Shown: in pieces, positions 37,666 to 47,008 of the stretch
Numbering within the stretch: position 1 is the stretch's first letter
How the letters are laid out: every line of letters begins with the position of its first letter
Assembly (NCBI RefSeq): GCF_004168365.1
Contig: NZ_CP035704.1
Coordinates: 1,736,001 to 1,800,000 of the forward strand
Length of the DNA: 64,000 bases
From: Pseudolysobacter antarcticus
GTDB taxonomy: Bacteria; Pseudomonadota; Gammaproteobacteria; Xanthomonadales; Rhodanobacteraceae
Direction: 5' to 3'
Position numbers and translations under genes: made by a program
The notes under the pieces: generated by a model
What the model was told of the DNA's origin: nothing
What the model saw: only the letters and a program-made list of their open reading frames with translations
The model's database searches: none

Positions 37666-39375
37666 CTATTTCTGGATCGCAAATTCGGGTGAGGCGAGCA
37701 GCACCTGCAAGGTCGCGATCACCCGCGCCGTTGGTGTCGCTGCGGCGGGAAGTTTGCCGAGCATGCTCACGAGGCTGGTGTTCATCGACGCGCTCATGCT
37801 GCCGTAGAGCAAATCATGGTTGAGATCATTCACCAGCGTTTGCGCGTTGCCCGCATCATTGATGAGTGGCGCGAGATTGACCGCGATCGTGGCGCCGGTG
37901 TTGTTCGGATTGCCGACGTATTGATTGATACGCTGGGTCAGATCGTTGCTCGTCGAAATGGCTGAACTCTCGTTGATGATCTGGAATTCCGGGCCGTATT
38001 GCGCCACACCGACTGCGGGCTGGCCGAGTTCGCCGGGTGGCAGATAATCCGGCAGATAAAAGTTGAATACCGAGCTGCTGCCGAGCGGTCGCTGCGCGTA
38101 ATTGGTTTGCGGATTGTTGAATGCATACAGGCCGTTCTGCGCCGCGGCCTGGTAGTAACGCCACAGCGCGGTGAGCTTGAGCAGCGGCTCGCGCGCCTTG
38201 CCGAAAACATAGTTCTGCGCTGGCTGCGTGTATTGCGCGGGCAGGGTGCCGGTGCGTGCTTGGGTATCGAGCAACACCGCGCTGATGACTTGGCCGAGAT
38301 CACCATTGCTGTTGGCAAATACCGTGGACACGCGCTGGATATAATCGGGCGTCGGGTTGCTCGTGACGAAGCGCTGGATCAACTGGCGCGAAATGAACGG
38401 CGCGATGTTCTGGTGATTCGCAATCGCATGCAGGCCGGTTTGCAGATCCGATTCACAACTGTTCGGCCCGCCCGCGGCGACCTGATTGTCGAGCACGGTT
38501 TCGCCGCCTTCCTCATGATATTGCTCGTAGCAAATCATCGGCAGATAGTCGGCTGCGCTCCAGTTCAGACCGCGTGGAGAACTGTTGAAACCGGATTGAT
38601 AGCTCCAGCCGGTAAACACGCGTGCATAGGCTTGCACCATGCTCGATGCATAGGTCGGAATCGGGTTGCCGCCACTATCGAGTTGCTTGGAAAAATCCGG
38701 ATTTCGCAACACCAGTCCGATCGAAAAAAGCTGCATCACTTCGCGCGCATAATTTTCATCGGGCGACAGCGCGCCGTTGCTTTTCTGGTTGCGCATATAG
38801 GTCAGCATGCGGCCCATCGCCGGGCTCTTGGTCACGTCGTAAAGCAGTTGGTAATAGTTGCCGACGTGATAGATATTGCCGTCGTAATAACCGAACGGAT
38901 CGCGTGCGAGCACGTCGTAATATTCCGCCAGCGCAATCGGATCCTGATTCAGTCCGCTCTGCTGATCAGACGCCACCATGATCTGGCTCATCGCCCATGC
39001 CATGCGCTGACGCAACTGATCTGGCGCGGTGATCGCGTTGTGGAACCACGCTTCCATGCGATCGCTCTGGCCCGGACTCTTGATTCCCGCATCGAGCGTT
39101 TGCACGTATGGACGCTGCAAGGTCGCTGGCATTGAAAGTTGCTGCGTTATCCACTGCCGATAACCGATGCCGCGCAGTCGTGTGATTTCCGCCGCGGTCG
39201 GGCCGAACGTCGCCTGAGTGAGGAATCGCGCGGCCTCGGCATCGCTCGCGGGTGCGTCATTCACGACCTTAAAGTCGTTGTAGAAAATTTCGTCGTAGGC
39301 AAATACGTTGCTGCTGCAGATCGCGCAGAGCATGCTGCAGATGGCGGTTAGTAAGCGAAACAAACTCGGTCGCAT
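37666..39375 (-). CDS. DUF1800 protein, secreted
   Basis: 569 residues. Sec signal peptide (about 1-26, ending NVFA) and DUF1800 body: AARFLTQATFGPTAAEI, RQRMAWAMSQIMVAS, SPDENYAREVMQLFSIG, VFTGWSYQ. Just after cleavage it reads YDEIFYNDFK, resembling the DDILFCYGFE tail of the 18412 protein. ATG 39375 with RBS ggagagag. Operon partner of DUF1501 downstream. Confidence 0.9.
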   Translation of the reverse strand: MRPSLFRLLTAICSMLCAICSSNVFAYDEIFYNDFKVVNDAPASDAEAARFLTQATFGPTAAEITRLRGIGYRQWITQQLSMPATLQRPYVQTLDAGIKSPGQSDRMEAWFHNAITAPDQLRQRMAWAMSQIMVASDQQSGLNQDPIALAEYYDVLARDPFGYYDGNIYHVGNYYQLLYDVTKSPAMGRMLTYMRNQKSNGALSPDENYAREVMQLFSIGLVLRNPDFSKQLDSGGNPIPTYASSMVQAYARVFTGWSYQSGFNSSPRGLNWSAADYLPMICYEQYHEEGGETVLDNQVAAGGPNSCESDLQTGLHAIANHQNIAPFISRQLIQRFVTSNPTPDYIQRVSTVFANSNGDLGQVISAVLLDTQARTGTLPAQYTQPAQNYVFGKAREPLLKLTALWRYYQAAAQNGLYAFNNPQTNYAQRPLGSSSVFNFYLPDYLPPGELGQPAVGVAQYGPEFQIINESSAISTSNDLTQRINQYVGNPNNTGATIAVNLAPLINDAGNAQTLVNDLNHDLLYGSMSASMNTSLVSMLGKLPAAATPTARVIATLQVLLASPEFAIQK

Positions 39376-39594
39376 GGCTCTCTCCTTTTTTCGGACACGA
39401 CAAACCACGTATCGCGAGCCTGCGGCTGCGATGATGGATGGACGATGGAGTCAGGTGCCGCGTTGCCACCTGTGCGAAGTTTCAACGCGGTGCGAAGGAG
39501 TCGGTTGACGAGTCGTTGCAAACGTCGGGTGGTCGATCGGGAAATCGGCGAAAAAATGTATCGTCGAGTTAGCGCCGAATCGATATCGTATCGA

Positions 39595-40086
39595 TCACAG
39601 ATCGATCAGAAAAAATCGATCGCAACTGTGATGCCCGGTACTGCCGAGCGAGTGATCGATGCGTCGAAAACCGCTGCGCAAATAAAGTTTCTGTGCGGCA
39701 TCCATACCGGTTAGTGTTTCGAGATAACACTGACGATAACCGAGCTGTCGCGCGCTATCGAGACAGCGCTGCATCAATGCGCTGCCGGCACCGCTGCCAC
39801 GCAGGGCCGGCAAAAAATACATCTTGCGCAATTCGCAGATGCCGGATGTATCACCGAGCAATTGCGCCACACCGCCGCCGCCGAGCACGATGCCATCGCG
39901 CTCGACCACAAAATACGCTGAACCAATGCCGGCATATGCCGCGTGCATCATATTGACTTCGGCATCGTGGATCGCAAAACCCGGGCCGTCTGCGCCGAAT
40001 TCCGGCATCACGCTGCGGATGATGTGGGCGACAGCGAGATCGTCATCGGCGCGAATCGGGCGGATCGTGAAATTTTCTGTAGTCAT
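39595..40086 (-). CDS. GNAT-family N-acetyltransferase
   Basis: 163 residues. GNAT motif A in LRKMYFLPALRGSGAGSALMQRCLD (acetyl-CoA loop R-G-x-G-x-G/A), motif B in CYLETLTGMDAAQKLYLRSGFRR. The acceptor is unknown. ATG 40086 lies 15 nt after the stop of the cyanophycinase-like gene, so the two are probably co-transcribed. Confidence 0.85.
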   Translation of the reverse strand: MTTENFTIRPIRADDDLAVAHIIRSVMPEFGADGPGFAIHDAEVNMMHAAYAGIGSAYFVVERDGIVLGGGGVAQLLGDTSGICELRKMYFLPALRGSGAGSALMQRCLDSARQLGYRQCYLETLTGMDAAQKLYLRSGFRRIDHSLGSTGHHSCDRFFLIDL

Positions 40087-40101
40087 TGGGATGGCCAAAC
40101 T

Positions 40102-40914
40102 TCAACCGAGCGGGCGACGGAAATCCAGATCGTAACGCGCACCATGCACGAGTACATGCATGCGCAGATTGAGCATGCTGATCGGCGCGTTGTGCGCGGC
40201 ATCGGCGATATTCGAATGGCCGATATCGGCTGGATCGACGATCGTCAGCGCGCCACTGCCGATCACTTCGAGCACGTTGTCCGGACCGATGAACGCGGCG
40301 GTATCGGCATCAAGTCCGAGGCCGAGCGCAAACGGGTTCAGTGCGAGCGCGGCGAGCAGCCGGCCGAGCCGATCACCAAGCAAGCCACCTTGGTCGATCA
40401 CGATGCGGTTCGACAATCCCAGCCCAGGTGCCAGCATCACGCCGCCCATGCGCGGCGTCGGTCCACTCTCGCCGCCGGCCAGCATGTGCTCGGCCAGCAA
40501 CGCGGCACCAGCGGCACTGCCCGCGACCGGCATGCCTTCGGCGTTGCGTCGGCGCAGCAGGCGCGCGAGCGATGTGCCGCCGAGCAAAGTCGACAAACGC
40601 AGCGGCTGGCGTGCGAGCAGCAGCACTGCATCGGCATTTTCGACCGTTTCCAGAAACGCCGGTTTTTCGCCATCAGTGCGCGCGCCGAGGGTCAATGTTT
40701 CGACTTTTCCTGCGCCAAGCGCGAGCAGCGCTGCTGCGATTTCTTCGCACGGCAACTCGGTGGCGCGGGCGCAGATCAGCACGACTTTTGGGCGATGTCC
40801 GCTGATACTCAGCAGCTGTCGATAGATCGCGGCATCGCCTTCGAGCGACTCGCCGCCGCCACACGGAATCAGAAAACCACGGGATTTGTCGGGTGCAAGT
40901 CGGGCAGGGGACAC
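40102..40914 (-). CDS. Cyanophycinase-like (peptidase S51) protein, probably inactive
   Basis: 270 residues with the S51/cyanophycinase layout: N-terminal GFLIPCGGGES, central AGSAAGAALLAEHML (131-145), then IVIDQGGLLGDRLGRLLAAL and ALGLGLDADTA. In active cyanophycinases these read GTSAGA (Ser nucleophile), DQHF-x2-RGRLGRL (His) and GIGIDEDTA (Glu). Here all three positions are substituted (Ala, Gly, Ala), and the FTGGDQ loop is LLARQP. GTG start 40914 with RBS gagg. No cyanophycin synthetase is present. A pseudoenzyme or a family with other chemistry. Confidence 0.8.
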   Translation of the reverse strand: MSPARLAPDKSRGFLIPCGGGESLEGDAAIYRQLLSISGHRPKVVLICARATELPCEEIAAALLALGAGKVETLTLGARTDGEKPAFLETVENADAVLLLARQPLRLSTLLGGTSLARLLRRRNAEGMPVAGSAAGAALLAEHMLAGGESGPTPRMGGVMLAPGLGLSNRIVIDQGGLLGDRLGRLLAALALNPFALGLGLDADTAAFIGPDNVLEVIGSGALTIVDPADIGHSNIADAAHNAPISMLNLRMHVLVHGARYDLDFRRPLG

Positions 40915-40969
40915 GGCGTAACCTCGATGAGACAGATTCGATTATAGCCAGCTTGTGCGGCAGTGCAGA

Positions 40970-43120
40970 TTACGCCGAAGGCGCATCGTCGCGCGGCAGC
41001 AAATCGCGCAGGATTTGGTCGAGTGCAAGTAGCGGCGCGATATCGTCGGTGAGCATCGGCAAACGTTCGCGGATGCGCGCGCTGATATGCGCACGCCGTG
41101 TGCGATCCTGTGCCAGCGCGACCGCCGATTCAGCCAGCGCGAGCGGCGAATCGACGATGAGTTCATCACAACCGAGTCGTCGCAACATCGCCATCGATTG
41201 ACGGCCGCGCATGAATTCGCCGGGGCACGTGACCACCGGCAAACCGCAGTGCAAAGCATCCAGTGTGGTATTGCCGCCGGACCAATACAGACTATCGAGC
41301 ATCACGTCGCAGACCAGATTCACGCGCAGGAATTCGTCGCGCGAGCCGTGCGGGAAAAAGTGCAGATGGTTTTCCGGCGTCGCACTCACACTGCGCAATG
41401 CGCGCAATAAACGCGTCCGTAAATTTCGCGTCGGCCCGCGCTGTGCGCCGGCGAACAGCACGAATAGCGCAGTCGGATCGCGGCGCAATACCTCGATCAG
41501 GATCGTGTCGTTTTCCGGCAGCAGTTTGAATGGCGATTGCGGCACCAGATACAAATTTCGGTTTTCGGGCAGGCCAAGTTCTTCGCGCGGCAGCGGCGTC
41601 GGCAGCGTTGGACTCAGATAACGTGTGCCGATGCCGGGCAAGGTCAGCAACCGCTCGCTGTAATGCACCTGCGCATCGAGCGGCTCCATTTCGCCGCAGC
41701 TCAGATAGACGTCGATGCTCGGCAATCCGCTCGTCACCGGATGACCCCACGCGCACGTCTGGATCGGTGCGAGGTGCAATGCCGCGAGCGCGAAGATCCG
41801 CGAATTCATGCCGAGCTCGGGATACAACACGATATCGGCCTGCAGATCGATGATCGCCTGCGCGAGTTCCGCTGCAGGCCCGTTCAGCCGCAGCATCTGC
41901 GCCGCACTGCGCTCGAAACGATCGGTGAGGTGATCGAAAATCGGCCCAACCTGGACGATGATCAATTCCCAATCGCATATTGCGAGATGTTCGGCCCACG
42001 ATAAAAAATACGAGCCGACTGTGCATTCGCGAAAAAAACTCGATACGAGCACGAGACGCGGGCGCTGGTGTTTTGCACTTTCCGCTGTGCTTCGAATTGC
42101 AGTGCATTCGCGCATCGCCGAACTCAGCCACGCGCCAAAACGCATCTGCAATTCGCGGTCGTTCTGGCCTTGATACGCGAGCAGGAAATTGCTCCAGCTC
42201 AGCAGCGCGGGATCGAGATCGATCTGCGCGAGTCGCTGCGGTGGATATTCCTCGATCAATAATTCGAGCGCATTTGTGTAGCGTTCGCGACTGGCAAGCA
42301 GTTCGTTCGTGTCCGTATATGTCGGTGCCAAACCAAGCTGTCGCGACAGGAAACAGCGGAATCGCGCGGCAGGTTCCGCCGTGTTCTGCACGATGAAATC
42401 CAGCAGCAGATCGGCGGCATGTCCGGCATCTTCCTCACCCCATTTCAGCGCGATATTCGCCGCCTCACGCCAGCGCTGCGGATTTTTTGCGAAGTGGCGT
42501 AGCGCAAGTTCGACAGCGGTTTCGCTGTCGCCAGCGCGGACCAGAAAAATGCAGCAGCTTTCGATCAACAAAACATCGCTTGGATCGTGCGCGGCGATGT
42601 ACCGCAAATGCACTAGCGCCTCGTCTTCCAGCGGCAGGTCGATCAACAATTCGCCCTGCAACAATCGCGCATCGAGATTGTCCGGCTCCGCCGAAATCAC
42701 TGCAGCGAGCAGGTCGAGCGCTTCGACCCAACCGCTGCTGTCCTTGATCAGCAACGCCAGGTTGTAGCGCGCGTCCTGCGCATTCGGATCGATCGTGATG
42801 GCATTTCGATACGCGGCAATGCTTTTTTCGATCTCTTTCGCGTCGCGATGAGTGTTGCCGATGCGCAGCCAGCACACCGCGAGCAAACGCCGGAACTGTG
42901 CATGCTGCGGCATGACTTGCAGCAGCAGTTGCAGGTCGGTCGCAGCATCGGGCCAGCGCTCGAGTTGCAGCGCCGCATTCACGCGCAGCGCGCGCGCCTG
43001 ATGCAGTTGTGGCGCCACATTCAGGCAGGCACTGGCCAGCGCATACGCGTTGGCATAATCGCCGCGCGCGAATGCCGCTTGGGCGTTATCCAACAATGAT
43101 TGATTGGCAAGATTAATCAT
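40970..43120 (-). CDS. GT41-family (SPINDLY/OGT-like) protein glycosyltransferase, copy 1
   Basis: 716 residues. The N-terminal ~270 residues are TPR-like helical repeats. The C-terminal half is a GT41 GT-B domain with PRLVLVSSFFRECTVGSYF, the CAWGHPVTSGLPSIDVYLS motif, VPQSPFKLLPEND and the donor-binding SGGNTTLDALHCGLPVVTCP. Family members attach GlcNAc or other hexoses to Ser/Thr, or act on flagellin or adhesins. It is a tandem paralogue of the next gene; the 3' parts are almost identical. Start ATG 43120 preferred over TTG 43150; neither has a good RBS. Confidence 0.88.
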   Translation of the reverse strand: MINLANQSLLDNAQAAFARGDYANAYALASACLNVAPQLHQARALRVNAALQLERWPDAATDLQLLLQVMPQHAQFRRLLAVCWLRIGNTHRDAKEIEKSIAAYRNAITIDPNAQDARYNLALLIKDSSGWVEALDLLAAVISAEPDNLDARLLQGELLIDLPLEDEALVHLRYIAAHDPSDVLLIESCCIFLVRAGDSETAVELALRHFAKNPQRWREAANIALKWGEEDAGHAADLLLDFIVQNTAEPAARFRCFLSRQLGLAPTYTDTNELLASRERYTNALELLIEEYPPQRLAQIDLDPALLSWSNFLLAYQGQNDRELQMRFGAWLSSAMRECTAIRSTAESAKHQRPRLVLVSSFFRECTVGSYFLSWAEHLAICDWELIIVQVGPIFDHLTDRFERSAAQMLRLNGPAAELAQAIIDLQADIVLYPELGMNSRIFALAALHLAPIQTCAWGHPVTSGLPSIDVYLSCGEMEPLDAQVHYSERLLTLPGIGTRYLSPTLPTPLPREELGLPENRNLYLVPQSPFKLLPENDTILIEVLRRDPTALFVLFAGAQRGPTRNLRTRLLRALRSVSATPENHLHFFPHGSRDEFLRVNLVCDVMLDSLYWSGGNTTLDALHCGLPVVTCPGEFMRGRQSMAMLRRLGCDELIVDSPLALAESAVALAQDRTRRAHISARIRERLPMLTDDIAPLLALDQILRDLLPRDDAPSA

Positions 43121-43203
43121 GCGTAGTCTGCAGGCGGACGAGTGCAGCAACCGGCGGTAACGCTTCGCAGACTCGATTCCAGCCAGCTCGCATTTCGTGT
43201 GGG

Positions 43204-45357
43204 TCAGGCGAAATTTTCATGATTACTCGGTAGTAAGTCGCGCAAGATTTTGTCGAGCGCGAGCAGCGGCGCGACATCGTCGGTGAGCATCGGCAAACGT
43301 TCGCGGATGCGCGCGCTGATACTCGCACGGCGCGTGCGATCCTGCGCCAGCGCGACTGCCGATTCGGCCAGCGCGAGCGGCGAACCGACAATCAGTTCGT
43401 CACAACCAAGCCGACGCAGCATCGCCATCGATTGACGTCCACGCATGAATTCGCCGGGACACGTGACCACCGGCAAACCGCAGTGCAAAGCATCCAGCGT
43501 GGTATTGCCGCCGGACCAATACAGGCTGTCGAGCATCACATCGCAAACCTTGTTCACGCGCAGGAAATAGTCGCGTGAGCCGTGCGCCAGAATGCGCAGA
43601 TGATTTTTAGGTTCGCTACTGACAGCATTCAATGCCTGCAACACGCGCCGCTGCATATTCTGTGTGGGGCCTCGGCGCGGCCCGTCGAACATCACGAATA
43701 GCGCGCTCGGGTCGCGGCGCAATACCTCGACCAGTACAGCGTCGTTGTGCGGATGCAATTTGAACGGCGATTGCGGCACGAGGTAAAGATGTCGCGCCTC
43801 CGGTAGATCGAGTTCCTCACGTGTTGCTACCGTCGGCAGCTTCGGACTCAGATAACGTGTGCCGAGCCCGGGCAGCAATTGCAGACGTTCGCTGTAATGC
43901 TGCTGTGCATGCGCGGGTTCCATTTCGGCGCAGCTCAGGAAAACATCGATACTTGGCAGTCCGCTCGTGACTGGATGACCCCACGCACAGACCTGTATCG
44001 GCGCGAGACGCAACGCGGCCAGACTGAAAGTGCGGGCGTCCATGCCGAGCTCGGGATAGAGCACGATGTCTGCCTGCAGATCGGCAATCGTCTGCGCTAA
44101 TTCTCGTTGCGGCAGTTCAAGGCGCAGCAAGCGCGAAGCATGGCGTTCGAGCTTATCCGTTTCGCTGTCGAAATGCGGCCCGAGCTGAACCACGACCAGC
44201 TCCCAATCGCCTTGCGCTAGATATTCCACCCAGGAATGAAAATACGATCCGACTGTGCAGACGCGAAAAAAACTCGAAACAAGTACCAGGCGTGGACGTA
44301 GATGCCCGTGCCGTTTTCGTGGCGCGATAGTAGGCAAACAATGGTTCATCGCCGCGCTCAACCAATTGCCAAAACGCTGTTGCAATTCGCGATCGTCGCG
44401 GCCGAGATAAGCGAGGAAAAAGTTGCTCCATAACAACAAGCCTGGATCGAGTGAAATTTCGCCGAGAATTTGCTGCGGATAGTCGGTAATCAGGGCATCG
44501 AGGCCGTCAGAAAAGATTTTTCGCGCGAGGTTGATTTCGTTATCGCTGACGTATGTCGATGCCATGCCAAGGCGTCGCGCGAGAGTCAAGGTGAAACGCG
44601 TCGATGCATCCGTCGTGTCGCGCAGAATGCGATCGAGGACAATATTGGCGGCATCCAGTGCATCGTTTTCGCGCAGCTCGATGGCGATGCGCCCGGCCTC
44701 GCGCCAGCGTTGCGGATGTTGGTCAAAATGCCGGATCGCGAGTTCGCAGGCGGGATCGATCGCACCGATGCGCAGCAGCAATGAACAACAACGCTCGGCG
44801 ACGAAAACATCTACTGCAACATTTTTTGCCAGCTCAAGCAGCAACGCGAGTGCTTCACTCTCGCGCCGGAAATCGATCAGCAATTCGGACTGATGCAGTT
44901 GCGCCTCGCGATTATTCGGCTCGGCGGCGATCACCTGGAAGAGCAGGCTCATGGCTTCGGCTCGACCGCTGTTCGATTCTTTCAACAGCAACGCGATGTT
45001 GTAGCGTGCGTCTTGCGCATGCGGATCGACAGCCATTGAAGTTCGATACGCGCTGATGCTTGTATCGGTTTGTTTGGCATCGCGATGGGTGTTGCCGATG
45101 CGCAACCAGCAAAGCCCCAGCAAACGGCGAAATTGCGCGTGCTGCGGCATCACCTGCGACAGCAATTCGAGATCGACGCTGGCATCGCGCCAGTGCTCCA
45201 GCTGCAGCGCTGCATTCACGCGTAGCGCGCGTGCCTGATGCAGTTGTGGCGAAACGCTCAATAATTTGCCGAGCAGATCGAACGCATGGGCAAAGTCGCC
45301 GCTCACAAATGCGGCTTGCGCAGAATCCAGTGTGTCTTGCGGTTTTGATGTGCTCAT
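43204..45357 (-). CDS. GT41-family (SPINDLY/OGT-like) protein glycosyltransferase, copy 2
   Basis: 717 residues with the same design as copy 1: a TPR-like region (about 1-270) with QLHQARALRVNAALQLEHW and AQFRRLLGLCWLRIGNTHRD, and a GT41 domain with CAWGHPVTSGLPSIDVFLS, VPQSPFKLHPHND and SGGNTTLDALHCGLPVV. It lies upstream in the same direction; 83 nt separate the genes. Identity with copy 1 rises from moderate in the TPR part to about 90% over the last ~120 residues. Confidence 0.88.
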   Translation of the reverse strand: MSTSKPQDTLDSAQAAFVSGDFAHAFDLLGKLLSVSPQLHQARALRVNAALQLEHWRDASVDLELLSQVMPQHAQFRRLLGLCWLRIGNTHRDAKQTDTSISAYRTSMAVDPHAQDARYNIALLLKESNSGRAEAMSLLFQVIAAEPNNREAQLHQSELLIDFRRESEALALLLELAKNVAVDVFVAERCCSLLLRIGAIDPACELAIRHFDQHPQRWREAGRIAIELRENDALDAANIVLDRILRDTTDASTRFTLTLARRLGMASTYVSDNEINLARKIFSDGLDALITDYPQQILGEISLDPGLLLWSNFFLAYLGRDDRELQQRFGNWLSAAMNHCLPTIAPRKRHGHLRPRLVLVSSFFRVCTVGSYFHSWVEYLAQGDWELVVVQLGPHFDSETDKLERHASRLLRLELPQRELAQTIADLQADIVLYPELGMDARTFSLAALRLAPIQVCAWGHPVTSGLPSIDVFLSCAEMEPAHAQQHYSERLQLLPGLGTRYLSPKLPTVATREELDLPEARHLYLVPQSPFKLHPHNDAVLVEVLRRDPSALFVMFDGPRRGPTQNMQRRVLQALNAVSSEPKNHLRILAHGSRDYFLRVNKVCDVMLDSLYWSGGNTTLDALHCGLPVVTCPGEFMRGRQSMAMLRRLGCDELIVGSPLALAESAVALAQDRTRRASISARIRERLPMLTDDVAPLLALDKILRDLLPSNHENFA

Positions 45358-45416
45358 CGAATGACAACAGGATCGCGCGAAAATTCTTTACCGGGATATG
45401 CTGTGGCGATCAAACG

Positions 45417-46313
45417 TCAAGCAGCGGCGCGCGCCACTTTGCTCGACGTTTCGCGGCCCAGTTGCGCGCTCAACCAGAGACCGGTGGCGATCAGTCGATC
45501 GAGATCGATGCCGGTTTCGATGCCAAGACCTTGCAGCATGTAAACCACATCTTCGCTCGCAACATTGCCGCTCGCGCCGCGCGCGTACGGGCAACCGCCG
45601 ACGCCGGAAACCGCGCTGTCGATCACGCTCACGCCGAGTTCGAGACACGCCAGAATATTCGCCAGCGCCTGGCCGCGCGTATCGTGAAAATGGACCGCGA
45701 GCGATGTCATCGGCACGACCGCCGCGACGGCTGCGAGCATCTCTTGCGCCTTCTTCGGTGTACCGATGCCGATCGTATCGCCGAGCGAAATTTCGTAGCA
45801 GCCGAGTTCGTGCAAACGCTGCGCCACGCGCACGACATCGGCAACCGGAACCTCACCCTGATATGGACAGCCGAGCACGGTCGAGACATAACCACGCACC
45901 TTGATACCGTCGGCCTGCGCGCGCTCAATGACTGGGCGAAAACGCTCGATCGATTCATCGATGCTGGCATTGATGTTCTTCTGCGCAAACGCTTCGGAAG
46001 CCGCGGTGAACACCGCGATCTCGCTGACGTTCACGGCGCGCGCACGTTCGTAACCTTGCAGATTCGGCACGAGTACCGGATAACTCACGCCGGATTTTTT
46101 CTCGATGCCGGTATATACCTCGGTGGCGTCGGCGAGTTGCGGAATCCACTTCGGACTGACAAAACTCGTCGCCTCGATACTGCGCAAACCGCAGGCCGAA
46201 AGACGATCGATCAGCTCGATCTTGCTCGCGGTCGGCACGATGGTTTTTTCGTTCTGCAAGCCGTCGCGCGCGCCGACTTCGACGATGCGAACCTGTTTCG
46301 GATACATGCTCAT
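45417..46313 (-). CDS. Hydroxymethylglutaryl-CoA lyase
   Basis: 298-residue TIM-barrel lyase cleaving HMG-CoA to acetyl-CoA and acetoacetate, the last step of leucine catabolism (LiuE/HmgL). Metal and base residues in VEVGARDGLQNE, HFHDTRGQALAN, and the mobile Cys loop GGCPYARGASGNVASED are all intact. It starts 1 nt after the lipoprotein gene stop, within the liu run. Confidence 0.95.
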   Translation of the reverse strand: MSMYPKQVRIVEVGARDGLQNEKTIVPTASKIELIDRLSACGLRSIEATSFVSPKWIPQLADATEVYTGIEKKSGVSYPVLVPNLQGYERARAVNVSEIAVFTAASEAFAQKNINASIDESIERFRPVIERAQADGIKVRGYVSTVLGCPYQGEVPVADVVRVAQRLHELGCYEISLGDTIGIGTPKKAQEMLAAVAAVVPMTSLAVHFHDTRGQALANILACLELGVSVIDSAVSGVGGCPYARGASGNVASEDVVYMLQGLGIETGIDLDRLIATGLWLSAQLGRETSSKVARAAA

Positions 46314-46314
46314 T

Positions 46315-46971
46315 TCAGTGCTTTTTCTCGGCGTCGGCTTTTTGTTTGCGAAGTTTTATCAGCGTTGTATCGAGTGTTTTACGCGCGGGGCCGGTCCAGC
46401 GCAGGCGCGACGGTTTGGAGTCGTCATACAAATCTATGGCCTGCAATAACGTGCGCAGTTGCTCGGGATTGGCGTTGATCACATTGTGCAACGAACGATC
46501 TTTTTTTCGCTCGACGCTGCCGTCGATAGCGCCATTGACGATCAACGTAGCTATCCGTTTGTGTGCTGGTGCACGCAGCGCCATTTGCTGATTTTCGATC
46601 TCCCAGCGCAGCATGAAATAGCCCGGTGCAGGCACGCTGTCGGCATCGCGTTTTTCGGCCATCAACGTGTAGGAATCGATCACGCCGAGTAGCGCATAGT
46701 CATGCCCGGCGTTGTGCCAGAACATCGGTTTCAACGCTGATGATGCGGGCGTTTTGTCGGCAGCACTGACGTTTTCAATCGCGCATTGCGGGCCGACGAA
46801 TACCGCGAAATCCGGGTCGTCGTGGCCCTGATCGTCGACGGCAATCCATCCGCCGGGCCAGTTGGCAGGGCAGGCATCGCTGACGCCTGCGGGCATCGAC
46901 TCGAACGTCGTGGATTCGCAACCCGCGAGTGCGATGCATGCTAATAAAGGTAATAGTTTGAAAAGTGTCAT
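46315..46971 (-). CDS. Hypothetical lipoprotein
   Basis: 218 residues with a lipoprotein signal, lipobox LAGC (Cys 18). The mature part begins ESTTFESMPAGVSDACPANWPGG and ends in a Lys-rich tail. No domain recognised. Despite an envelope location it is sandwiched between MCC alpha and HMG-CoA lyase genes, with a 1-nt gap to the latter, so it should be co-transcribed with leucine degradation. Confidence 0.75.
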   Translation of the reverse strand: MTLFKLLPLLACIALAGCESTTFESMPAGVSDACPANWPGGWIAVDDQGHDDPDFAVFVGPQCAIENVSAADKTPASSALKPMFWHNAGHDYALLGVIDSYTLMAEKRDADSVPAPGYFMLRWEIENQQMALRAPAHKRIATLIVNGAIDGSVERKKDRSLHNVINANPEQLRTLLQAIDLYDDSKPSRLRWTGPARKTLDTTLIKLRKQKADAEKKH

Positions 46972-47008
46972 GGCGAGCAATCCTTGTTGTTGGACACGCG
47001 GCGCGGTC

